Below, one piece after another: positions 12,445-23,689 of a DNA stretch of 64,000 bases. The notes under the pieces were generated by a model, which saw only the letters and a list, made by a program, of their open reading frames with translations, was not told the origin of the DNA and did no database searches. Source of the DNA: Hermodice carunculata (Eukaryota; Annelida; Polychaeta; Eunicida; Amphinomidae); assembly GCA_964020975.1 (NCBI GenBank), contig OZ026630.1:20310588-20374587 (forward strand), in the 5' to 3' direction. The first letter of the stretch is position 1. Every line of letters begins with the position of its first letter. The position numbers and the translations under genes are program-made.

Positions 12445-12600
12445 GAGAATCTTACATGACTAAGAGTGAGCTTTTACTCTCACGAGGGATCGTTGTTGGT
12501 GGGAAAATCACGAGTGACTGCAGGTCACGAGTGATTTTCCCACCAACAACGATCCCGAGTGAGTGAAAAATAGTAACTCGCTCTCCAGCCATGTGAAATT
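12445..12600. repeat. foldback (hairpin) element with 33-base perfect arms
   Basis: Perfect arms of 33 bases (12486-12518 and 12524-12556) flank the five-base centre TGCAG. A weaker outer inverted repeat continues to about 12450 and 12595 (CATGACT against AGCCATG, GAGTGAG against CTCGCTC). No transposase is present. It behaves like a MITE or foldback unit; a target duplication could not be assigned. Confidence 0.75.
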
Positions 12601-12893
12601 TTGTTTGTTCTATGTTTAATTGGGTATTCATCGCAAAAAAATGCGCTGGGTCTACTTTCAGCGCCGACGTGGTGTGCCGTGTTTGTTTACGTCGCAGTTG
12701 CTCCACGTCACGCGTGATGTACACTATAATCAAACATCACTTGCGCACATTTGATTTTGTCTAAAATGTCAATGCATCAAGTCACAGATGGAGGCGCGTC
12801 ACAATTTAGTTGTAACAATGTTTAGGTCATGTAATCTACAGTGAGTTACTACTTTTGAATTTCACTCTAGAAAATTATAATTTACCCTCATAC

Positions 12894-12894
<1 letters not shown>

Positions 12895-12957
<63 letters not shown>
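12895..12957. repeat. (TAA)n microsatellite
   Basis: An uninterrupted TAA tract of about 60 bases ending in TAATTATCATTATT. Confidence 0.95.
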
Positions 12958-15046
12958 TATCATTATTTAGTTTAAATATATTTTATTTCTTGAAAAAAAA
13001 ATATGGAGCAAGCAAATCTAAATGAATATAAGTGTATCAGCCACGCAATATTTCAGATGCGTGTTGACGTATTGATATCATGTACTCAACACTGCATGAC
13101 ATTCTGCACGAATGATTATGTGAAAACTAAGGTCTGCTTCACGAGTAAGCCCTGAAGCAGTTTGACACGGGAAAGACGCATGCACGCGTACCAAAAACGT
13201 CACATGCCAGCCTGGAAGAGGTCTATAGTTTTCGTTAGCTACTTTCGTGCACGTCTCTTGCGAACCAGAGACTCCGTTTTCATTTTCCTGAATTTTATGT
13301 CAGAAATGGGCTAGTCTGGATACACTAGTGGGCAATAAACGTCCATACTGTAATAGAACCGTGGCGGTGCAGACAGGACAATGTTGGCATTGATCCATCC
13401 AAATACCTCAATTGTAGTCCCTGGTAACATCAATTCTTTACTATGACCATCTGTAATCCCCGAACATTAATGAATATGGCCAGGTTAGTCAATCCCCCCC
13501 CCCCCCCTTGATATGTTTATATTGTTTTCAGATATACTTGATCCATTCGAATAAAAAAGAAAAAGGGCCTGGTTCCCCAGTGTTTATCAAACGAAACTTC
13601 ATGCAACCTTACAGGCAATGACCCATCATGTTCACACAAAACTGACACAGCATCGAAAAGCTTACAGACAATGAAACAGACAATTTCGTAACATTTCAAA
13701 GACTGCGCCCATTCATGCATACTGCTCTGGGAATCAAATGTAGTCTGTGCGACTGAATACTTATAATCTACGGGTACTGGGTACAAAATGTAAAGTGTAC
13801 CTGAACGTCAAAGATTGCTGTATTGTTCAGTGGGTCGCCATGAAGGCATGATACAGCTGTATATCATAGCAACGTCCTGAGCACGTAATAATTTAAAGGA
13901 ATGAGCTCATTAAGTATAATAATGCGAATCACCAATTGTCATTTTTGTTTGTTCTTATTTTACTTATTTTTTAATATTTGTCGCTGCACATAACTTTATC
14001 CATCCACTCTGTCCAATGTCCTGCCATAATTAGTCTTGCAAGAAACAGGTGGTTCTGTATATTTATGTCAAAGACAATATATGTGCATGTATTAAAACGT
14101 AAGGGGGCATGCATATTGCAGAGCTTTCATAATATTGATGAAAAAGTCATTGATTAGCTGAACAAACGTAGAACTGAGAAAAAAAATCGGTGTAGTGCCG
14201 CCCGGCTCTCTGTATACATATACCACAGACAGATCCAGAGAGCATGATAAATATGATTGACAAATCGGAGACAGATAACGTATGAACAGTAACTGATGTG
14301 CTGACAGGATGAAAATGGATAATTTACATCATTATGATATCACCAGGGCTACCTTCCCTCCCTTTTTCCTGACAGTGGACTCGACATGAATGTACACAGT
14401 TAATGCAAATATAGATCACTTTCCCTACATTGGCGTTGCTACCGAACGCCTTGTTCTGATAAGTCCCAGCGACAACAAAAATCTTGTTTCGAACGGACAC
14501 TTGAACAGTGAGCTGCATTAGCGTTGTGTTCTTTCCGCCGCCCGTACAAGATGTTTCGACTGACGTGTTCTTGATCATTTTGAGACGCTAACAGGTGCGA
14601 AATGTTTTATTTTACTCTTCACAACAGTATACATAACTCGCCTTTTACAGGTATGGCTGGTAGTGCTTTTGATCTCTGACACATTGATTGATAACTGCCC
14701 ATCCAGCAAAAGATTTTTTCATGGTCATTTTGTGCAGCGGTAGGGCATGTATGTAGGATTGGACTCTTCACGTAAGGTGAAGCGATTTCCCTATATATTA
14801 AGGTGTGAAAAGCAATGGAGAATATGATATACAGTGTAGTGTGACTGTTGACAGAAGTTGTTCTGCAAATTTCATTTTAAAAAACATATTGTGTTTTGCA
14901 GCTGTACTTCTTTGGGAACATCGGATGTCATATTACGCCAGCACACTGCAGGGGAAGTTACGTTATTATATTTCTCAGCTCGATGATCATTGAATGAGGT
15001 TCACACACGATATATTGGCAACGGAAACCTGTTTGTCGGATGAACT
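12958..15046. other. non-coding upstream of the Tctex1-domain gene
   Basis: No coding exon is recognised. Minus-strand open frames at 13517-13786 and 14324-14578 have no recognisable domain. A TATATATTAAGG string at about 14792-14803 could be a TATA-like element some 250 bases before the start codon of the next gene, but nothing supports its use. Confidence 0.4.
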
Positions 15047-15634
15047 ATGGAAACTAGAAAAATGCATCCAATGCAAACAAATCCAGTTCTAAGAAGGAAA
15101 AGTCCAGTTCCTAATCTGCCAACCATGGCCACTGTTCCTGAGAAGGCAGCAGAGAAACGGGCACCCTCCTTGATGGGTATTTTGGCCAGTAAGCGCATTG
15201 CTCGCCAGTTCGCCAACAAAGTTGCTGCCAGAAGAGCCCTTGGTTTTTTCGGGAGCCAAGGAGCCATACGGCTGAACAAAGAACGCGAGCCCACGTATCG
15301 TATGGAACCAAGATATAAGTTCGATAGTAAGAGGGTGGAAGCTATTCTCAAAGAATTGATGGACGATCGACTGAATGGTTTTACATATTCAGGAAAACGT
15401 GGAACGATGATGAGCAAGATCTTAACAGAGGAAATTAAAGACAAAATAAAAAATTTACGCTTTGACAGATACAAAATTGTGTGCGTCGTCACTATGGGAG
15501 AGAAAAAAGACCAGGATTTAAGAATTAGTAGTCGGTGCGCCTGGGACACAAGCCTTGACACATCAGCCTCGTACACCTGGCAGAGTGGGTCACTCTTCTG
15601 CTCTGCCACTGTCTTTGGTATTTATCACGAATGA
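15047..15634 (+). CDS. Tctex1-domain dynein light chain (DYNLT2/4/5-type), intronless
   Basis: This is a complete 195-residue open frame. The N-terminal ~85 residues are basic and poorly conserved. A TYRMEPRYKF segment (about 83-92) opens the Tctex1 fold, which continues through RVEAILKELMDDRL, the central DRYKIVCVVTMGEKKDQDL strand-turn (about 137-155) and ISSRCAWDTSLDTSASY. It ends with GSLFCSATVFGIYHE at the C-terminus; the SSRCxWD and SLFxxATVxGxY signatures are diagnostic of the family. Members are light chains of axonemal or cytoplasmic dyneins, or outer-arm or ciliary linkers; the TCTEX1D subfamily is mostly ciliary. The start at 15047 is the first Met in frame, and another Met nearby would lose little. 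The frame is unbroken in one exon, so this is either a truly single-exon gene or a functional-looking retrocopy. No poly-A remnant is seen after the stop. The paralogue (DYNLT2, 4 or 5) cannot be fixed by eye. Confidence 0.9.
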   Translation: METRKMHPMQTNPVLRRKSPVPNLPTMATVPEKAAEKRAPSLMGILASKRIARQFANKVAARRALGFFGSQGAIRLNKEREPTYRMEPRYKFDSKRVEAILKELMDDRLNGFTYSGKRGTMMSKILTEEIKDKIKNLRFDRYKIVCVVTMGEKKDQDLRISSRCAWDTSLDTSASYTWQSGSLFCSATVFGIYHE

Positions 15635-16420
15635 TTTATTTTCACAGTTAAAGGTGTAGCATTTAGTGAAGGCATATAGGCATAATTCTAATATTCTCTG
15701 CAAAAGGCATGCATCAAGAGGTCTGCAACAATTAATTTTTATCAAATGTAAGCGTTCTATTCAAAGTTCATGTACAGCCTTTTTTACAGTCTTAGTTAAA
15801 TATATAATGCCATGAGAAAAGAGCCGCCAGTAAAAGTATGTACATCGGCCTTGTAGGTTTTATTATTATGTGTTTGGTTGATAGAGTATGTCTTCAAAAT
15901 TACCTGCCTTATGCATTAAGGTAAAATTAGCATTCATCAAATTATCTGTATTCATCTGTTAGTAATATGTAGAGACAAAAATAGACATGCTCAGTTTAAG
16001 ATTTTGGCGTTTATGTAATGGAGTTGGTGTGAGACCTTTAACTCAGGCGGATTAATTTGCGAAACAAGAAAAGTTGTTTATGGGACGGACTAACACAGTT
16101 TAACAGAGTATTTTAGAAACTTGCAGACTCAAATTATGTGACCAGGACACTTCATGCTGCTACATATGTGAATATTTTATTAACTCTAGTACCCCTGGCT
16201 TTTACTGTAATTTTGCTTTGGTATATTGATATTTATCACGAAAGCACGAGACAAACACGACATCAAAATTACTACCGAATATGTCCATAATGTGTCCAAA
16301 TGGGATTTTTACTCTTTTATATAACCGTATTTTATATTTCTGCTTTGGTTTGTCATTGTTGTTTGAGTGTTCAATTAGTGTAAAATAGAAAACTAGTCAA
16401 TTAACTGTATAAGTGCATGG

Positions 16421-16426
16421 AATAAA
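16421..16426 (+). terminator. candidate polyadenylation signal
   Basis: This AATAAA is the first exact hexamer downstream of the Tctex1-domain stop codon (about 790 bases away) on the coding strand. Such hexamers are common in AT-rich DNA, so the support is weak. Confidence 0.25.
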
Positions 16427-16981
16427 ACGCAAAGGCAATTAGCTTTCAAATCGAAGTTGCTGGTATTGTGTGCATGCTTTGATTTTGTTCGCCTGAATTA
16501 TATCATATTGCTGTATGATGTTTCATTTACTGGTGCCATCGGTGTACAGCTGAAGCAAGAATTGTTTTGACATGATTGACGGCAGTTTCGTAAATTACAT
16601 AGATTATTTCATTTTTGTGCGGAAAACTAACCACATTCGCATATGGGTAATTGATGCTGTTACTTGGAAACCTGTTCCTCACTACCGAGGAGTCTGGATA
16701 TACGATTGTTTGGTTCCACTGAATAATAACGCATGACTGAAGTTATATGATTTCTGTTACGATAAGATTGGGTAATTATGGGAATGTATAATGAACACAA
16801 ATACATAATTGATTAATGCAACTACCTTTATTTAACATACAAGCTATAATGATGCTAATTTCATTGCATAACATCCCAAGATTGGCCCGCTTGATGAACA
16901 ACCGTGAGTGTGTACAACCACACTGACGAACATATTAATCAGTAGGCCTATTTGCTTATTGCTGATCCAGTACTAAGTATG

Positions 16982-17095
<114 letters not shown>

Positions 17096-17404
17096 GCAAT
17101 GAAGTATTGGAGATATAGGACATAGAACATAAACAGTTCTGAGCAGATTTTTTATGTTCGCGTCAAAACATTGTGATAAATCAAACCAGTCAATGCATTA
17201 AGTTTCCAATCTTTCTGTTTGATATTTTTTTGTAAACATCAGAAGAGACAAAGGGCAAAAGGCCAAAGATGCAATAACCATTGAGTTAAGTGCGCTTGGG
17301 TCGTATCTGGCTATCTCACCCGGTTATACACAGCTCCAAGTTAGTGTTATACAGTGCATGAGATATAAATCGACGTTAGTAGGTGTGCAATACAAATAAT
17401 TTAT

Positions 17405-18430
17405 TATTGAAAGACTCAGACTCAGACTTAGATCAGCTTTATTCGACACATACACAACATATTACATTCAGAAACGGGTAAGGTAGTAGTATCTACTAAA
17501 TCAGTGTATAATATTTGAAACACAAAAAAATACCACAAACACATGAATGACAGGATGACCCTATGCAGCTAATGATTAAAAATCAGCTATCGCTGAGGCA
17601 ACCTATGTTAATGCAAATAGAATGTAATACCTTGCTTACGGTTGAGTACAGACTAGATTAATCAGAAAAGTATTATTACGACAAATATAAAATACAGACG
17701 ACAATGGGGATTACGATTGATTATTGAAGATATAACAGTCAATGAAGGTGGAAAAATCAGAATATTGTCTCACAAGTAATGACTTTATAAACTTTGAGAA
17801 CCCAGAGTAGGAATGAGTATGTATCTTATCAGTAATACTTGAAGGCGTATCATGAAGTAGGGTCGGGATATAGTAGCGGATGCATTTTTCAGCAGAAATG
17901 TGTGGAGGGACGCCATAAAGAGGAACATCTCGATGCCAAGTAATATATCGATGTGTTACAGGTAAAATAAATATTAGGGATGGTTCAATATTATCATCTT
18001 TTAATTAGTATTTACCGTTACGGTACTAAATTTCATGACCCTTCCCCAAATTAGTACTTTAAAAGTGATGATTTTCCAAAAAAAAAAATCATAGCAAAAT
18101 TGCACAAAACAGGCCAAAATTGACCATCATTTTCCATGTTCTGTGACAGTGTGCAGACCCGCTTAACCCCCTCCCCCTTGCGTAATGTAAATACTAATTA
18201 AAATTCATGAAAACGTTGAACCATCCCTTACTAAACTATGCTGGCAAATGATTTTTCGAATATCTATAATAAAAGTTTGGGCATTCAGGTAAAACAAATA
18301 ACAGACCTTCGTACGTGCATTGTGCGGTGCACTGCATATTAGAGGACAAAACCCCAAGAAAGAAGTGAATAGTTTACATGAGGTAGAGAAAGGAAAACGT
18401 ACAAGAGTAGAAGTGTCTTGGTGGGTACAA
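17405..18430 (-). mobile_element. 3' part of a non-LTR retrotransposon relic
   Basis: On the minus strand, a degraded coding end with DVPLYGVPPHISAEKCIRYY and THSYSGFSKFIKSLLVRQYS lies at about 17920-17710. It resembles the C-terminal segment of the LINE at 6.2-7.0 kb. The 3' tail at 17435-17405 reads GAATAAAGCTGATCTAAGTC followed by repeats of TCTGAG. A TTA-flanked MITE (17977-18227) splits the body. More weakly readable LINE-like sequence continues to about 18430. Confidence 0.55.
17977..18227. mobile_element. MITE with ~65-bp TIRs and TTA target duplication (PIF/Harbinger-like)
   Basis: The ends are exact inverted copies of GGGATGGTTCAA. After a small gap the inverted homology resumes (TTTTAATTAGTATTTAC on the left; its complement at 18185-18203), giving TIRs of roughly 65 bases. 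The element is flanked on both sides by TTA (17974-17976 and 18228-18230). Three-base TWA duplications are typical of PIF/Harbinger elements. There is no coding capacity. Confidence 0.7.
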
Positions 18431-18469
18431 AATTCTTAAAAACTTTGGTGGCGTCACGAGAAATAATCT

Positions 18470-20560
18470 TAACAATTTAGTCAATAATGCGGATGATCTC
18501 GAAAATGCCATTTCTATTGCTTACGACTCTCCGTACATCGACACTGATGATCTCCTTGAATTCGTAAAGTACTTTTCTCAATTTTTTTCCGTATTGGGCT
18601 TAAATATTTAGTGTATAAATGCAAAATTTGATTAGTCTAAGACCAACTTGATGAATTGACCAAAGACAACTTAGAATTTAATCCTATTTGCATACAAGAA
18701 ACAGTTGGAGGGCACAAATCCCGACATATCTCAACGAACTATAGATAGCTATATATCCATTCTGCCTGGTACCACTTGCAGTTCATACAAAGGACTTACA
18801 ATTTACCTGCATCGTGACAGTGTGTGGTTTGAGATTTTTGCGCTCCAAACAAAATATGGGAATGTCAGTTCATTGATATTTTTGGAAATGGATTAAAGCG
18901 AAAGATCACATTATATGATATTTACAGGTCTCCTCGCGATAAAAATGAAGACATTCAATTGTCGATAAATACCTTAGTACCAATATTATCTACTTGATCA
19001 CAGGAGAGATTAGATAAACTTATCTTGAGTGGTTATAATTTAGTTTTTTTAAAAGCCAATACCAGTGAGAAGTATTCTGAGTTTTAAACGAAATGTTGAA
19101 TAATAATTTTGTTCCTAAAATAACATTGCCCACTCGTTTGTCTGGGACGAATGCAACATTACTTGACACAATTTTTTGTATAGTTTGTCAAGCAACAACA
19201 AGGCTAGTTTAGCAGGTATTATCTTTACACTACTAACTGATCACCGGCTTTACTTTACATTTTTTGGCCCAAAAACTAAGTCTCCATCGTAGAGTAAAGT
19301 AGAAACAAAACCAGAAATCTATTCAAAACTTAATCCAGGAACTAAATAACATACATATTATGTCAACACTTGATCCAGACTTGCATCACCACCATAATAG
19401 TAATTATATAGAGTCTGATAATATAATACGTTGTGCAAAAGATAAGCACCTACTTACCAAAACTCTACGTTTTAACAGATATAAATATAAGCTTTCCCCT
19501 TGAATGACAAATGGCATCTTAAGATCCATTCAGTTGCGCGAAAATCTGTACAAACAATTGAAGTGTTCCATTCCTGATTCCGAAACTTATAAGACTATCA
19601 AGCAAAACCTCAAAGTTCATAACCAAATACTTGATAGAATTATCCAAAGTCATAAATAAAGATATTATCATAACCAATTTGAACAATTCAAAAATGATGC
19701 AAAAAAATACGTGGAACGTCATAAGGTTGCTTCTTATGGTAAACAAAAGCAAAAACGATTTTCCTTCTTTTTTCGTCACGAGAAAATAAAAAAAGAATCA
19801 AACAAAAGTGAAATTACTGAAAGCTTTAACACGAATGTCACAAGTATAGGTTCAAAACTGGCTGCGAAAATTAACAAAACAAACTTGCCGCATTAGTACG
19901 TATCTCACCAATGGTTAGGAACATAATTTTTCTTTCTTTGAAATTCATTCAACGGACATTTCTTCAATTTTAAACAGTTTCATGCCTACGACAAGCTCTG
20001 GACACGACCAACTATCGATGAAACTCTTCAGAATTAATTATGAACCAATCCCAAAATACAGTCATTTTTGCAGGTGAACTCAAAATTGCAAGTTTTACCA
20101 ATTCACAAGAAGATGATGATAAAGTACTTAGTAACTATAGACATATTTTTCTCTTTCCTGTCTTTTCAAAAGTTTAAAAAAGTACCCCTTTACGGTGGCC
20201 AATGTCTGCTGAATGACACCACAGTACAGCAGCAAAAAAGTACATAATTACATTGTCAGCACTGGTAGATTTACATAAAGCCCGCACTGGTTTGATCATT
20301 ATATACCCCTGGCCACGCGCGGGCCATCATTCATTTGGTAATCTGCAAGCTCGGACACCTATTACTATCAGTGGCGTCCGGTGTTGTCTTATCTTCAATA
20401 TGTTATGTTATGTTACCCTATGTACATATTATGTCTTTCAATTTCATGTGTATTATATTTTATTTTTTGTCCCGAGAGGAATTAATATAGGCTCTGCCTG
20501 TTTTCCAATCGCCTTTTGGAATAAAATATGTTTAAACCAACAAAAAATAGGCAGGACACT
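18470..20560 (+). mobile_element. degraded non-LTR retrotransposon (LINE), endonuclease to RT start plus 3' end
   Basis: On the plus strand, ORF2-like motifs occur in order despite stops and frame changes. The endonuclease opening reads NAKFD (about 18615) and FNPICIQET (about 18680-18705). It continues with KGLTIYLHRDSVWFEIFALQ (about 18790-18850) and LYDIYRSPRDKNEDIQLS (about 18912-18965). The linker runs at 19500-19890 and includes LRENLYKQLKCSIPDSETYK. The RT start follows with TTSSGHDQLSMKL (about 19990) and SNYRHIF (about 20133-20150). The remaining RT is deleted after about 20185. A 3'-UTR-like end with CCCGAGAGGAATTAATATAGG and GGAATAAAAT lies at 20470-20530. Confidence 0.7.
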
Positions 20561-23500
20561 TTAATTCCTGTAGACATGATACAATATGTACATTTACACA
20601 ACGCTGAATAAATATAAGGAAAATTGTCTTTAAAGTGTATTGTCATTTAATTCCACAAAATCGTCCAGAAGACTCACAGAAGCGGATGACGAGACTCCCA
20701 TCGGGCACTTCAAACACACATCAAGAATGTGGGCTAATAGAACACTTTAGACTGGTAATTTAGTACCAAGGCTAATAGTAACACTTTAGGCTGGTAATGT
20801 AGTACTTATAGTACTAGATTCGACAAAAAAATTCAACCTGCAACTTAGACTCTTGAATTGTTGACGATCGTTGGAGGTATACGTAGCTACTACTTGGTCA
20901 TTGAAATTATTTCATTATTTCCTGTAACATTGCTTTTATAGAAAATTTATTTTTTGAAGACTTCAGGGAGGGACCTCGTAACTGTTTTGTGTTAGATGAC
21001 TGAAAAATATCTTCAACAAAACCTGAAAAAAAGATTAAATATACTTTGTTACCACACGATGCAGTGCAAAATACACATGAACAATCAGAATTTTAAAAAC
21101 ATTGAACAAAAAGAAAAGAAGAGACATCGTGCCGATGATTTTTAATTTCTTATTTGTTGTATATGATATTATTGTAGCTGCGACATAGGAATTCTCTGAA
21201 TATAGCTAAACTATCTAACACGACATAACTTGGTAAAATAAATTAACTTCTTCACACAAAAAGTGTCCTATGCCTAGATTAACAGCTTCTATGTTTAAAT
21301 GATAGGTCCAAAACAAAAAGAAATTCATAATAATTAAGATTACTTGTCACATAATGCATTTCATACAGTATATAAAATAGATTTCCTGTTTGGATAAAAT
21401 ATTTACGTATTGCATTCCAAGTAAAAGTTGTTGATATTTTACATTGTATTGCTTTTGACATTTTTGTGCGATGTGTGTCCTTTTGTCTGTTTTGTGTGAA
21501 TGTATATTATAAAAATCAAGAAAAGTTATGGGCACCTTATTTGATTTGTGTCAACGTATGAATATACGAACGGGGTTTTCATTTTTGCAAAATTTTGAAC
21601 ACTCAATGTTGAGGTGAAAAATCATAACTCATTCTTTTGTAATGCCTGACTTCTGTGAAGGTTGTGTTTGCTTCTTGGCTGCATAAGATGCAGAACTTAC
21701 TTCGCCCAACGTTTTTCCTTCAAAATTATGCCAATTGGGGCTACAAAGTTTAACCTTTCCAATGTTTTCAAAATAATTGTGGACAAAGTCATGGTTTCAT
21801 GTCCTTCCTGTATAGTTACACTACCACTACAGTATTTGTGAGGAATAGGTATATAATGGAGTCATGGTCATACTTGTAACATTTAAAACCAGACTAATCA
21901 GGAGAATGTAAACGTTTAAACCTCTGATTCCTTCAAAATTATTTCAAATGCTGCTCAAATGATAGTGACGATGGCACATTTCAAGAAATACAAACAAACG
22001 TTGTGGCACTGGGGAATAAACGTTTTAAAACGACCGTCAAAACTGCTATGGATGGAGATGCGATTTCAATTGTTAGTTTCATGTTGGTGATCATTGCGAA
22101 TCAATGAGACAAAGACAAACTTCTTTGTTGTTGAAAATATGCAGATTGGATTTTCTATGATTTCTGTACGTTTTATGACTTGCATAAACTTTATATGTAA
22201 CTTGCGGTAAATAAGAATTAAATTTCAATTGCTTCCCTTGTCATGAAAAAGTATACATAACTTTGCATATCTTCTTGTTATAAAACTCATACAAATAACT
22301 TGATAAACTTGTTTTAATTATGCTTTTTTTAAAACTAGGATTTGGTGTAATCTTGCAGACCATGTTGCCAGTCACTGAATCTGTGTCAGTGTGCAAGGGT
22401 GTCTTCTTTGCAACACGGCCACTGAAGTCCTTTTTAGATAGCCAGGTTGTGTGTTGCATACCATTTGTTGTCGCGTTTCTCAGACGTTATAGCTCTTGTG
22501 TCCACATTCACAAAGAATTTTAATCTGATAAGAAATTAAGGATCAAACTTGAAATCATTTTTTTTTTTAATTTTTGGATCCCACATTCTTAAATCCTGGG
22601 TCACATGAACAGGTTTAGTGTCAACCAACCTGTTTTATGGCTATTGTATAAAGCATATGATTACCGCTTCAGGATTTATGGCTTAATGTCAATTTGATCC
22701 AGATTTTGATCCAGCCTAAGAGATAAAGTACTAGAACAAATTAAGATTAATTTAACCAAATGAAAATGTTAAAAACAGAGTTTTTTCAGGATCAGAAGCG
22801 CACCAATTTAATTTTGGGATCAAAGTCAAGATCAGATCAAATTCTCTGTGAATACGGCCACTGGTGAACTTTCCTAAGTTTAGTCACCGTGAGAAAGGAG
22901 GGCTTTTTTTCTGTTTGTTTGTTTGTTTTTGTGTGTGTTTTTTTTTTTTTTTGGCGGGGGTTGGGGTTTTTTTTTTTTTTTGGTTTGTTTTTTGTGTTTG
23001 TTTTTGTTTTTGTTTTTGTTTTTTTGTTTGTTTTGTTTTGTTTTTGTTATTGTTTGTTTGTTTTGGTTTGGGTGTTGTTATATTTTTTGTTTTTATTATA
23101 CAAAAATGACCTGTAGTTTTTTTCAGAAATACTTTTTTTGTAAGTTTTGAATGTAAAGAGGAATTTTTGAACATGAGCTAAGGTTACGGAGTACTTCGTA
23201 GTCGATTGACAGTGGCGTTTTTCACTGTCCTGTGCCCATAAATAAGATATGGGTCTATAGTACTTGAAGATAACCTATAGAATGTCTGGAGATGACTCAG
23301 GGAAAATCCTTGCAATTAGCTTAAACAATCCTCGGATTCAGAGTGGTTCCATGCTACTGTTCATAATTTAAATGTTAGCTCATGTGCAAAAATTGACTTT
23401 ATTACACACTTCGTTATCTTATTTGTGAAGAATTAGATCAGCATACTATAAAATCATTTACGCTTAACTTTGAAACTTTAATAATTGTGTAATATAAAAC

Positions 23501-23689
23501 AACCAGAGGGATGTGTGAATAGCCAGTACTCAGTTGACCTAAGCTTGCTCACAAAATCGAAGTTGTAACTGAATAGACCTCTGTTGAGCTCTAGCTTAGC
23601 GCATATGGCAATCAGAAGTATTTCAAAGATTAGCCCAAAAATTCATTAAAATTGTTAATTTTACTTAAGCACGAGAAATTGAAGAATAC
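20561..23689. other. non-coding, AT-rich
   Basis: No gene is recognised. A short duplication (GGCTAATAxxACACTTTAG-GCTGGTAATxTAGTAC) occurs at about 20730-20810, and a T-rich (GTTT)n tract at 22905-23095. Open frames across it are short or are homopolymer artefacts. Confidence 0.5.
22905..23095. repeat. T/G-rich (GTTT)n low-complexity tract
   Basis: Irregular GTTT, TTTTG and poly-T runs over about 190 bases. Unlike the T-rich inserts near the left end, it lacks the CCCAGATTCAAGGTG border. Confidence 0.9.

Noticed and set aside
14324-14578. 84-residue minus-strand frame upstream of the Tctex1 gene
   Set aside because: No domain, no paired splice sites and no neighbouring exon; kept only as non-coding.
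15001-15609. 202-residue minus-strand frame
   Set aside because: It is the shadow of the Tctex1-domain gene; the plus-strand product has the clear family signatures.
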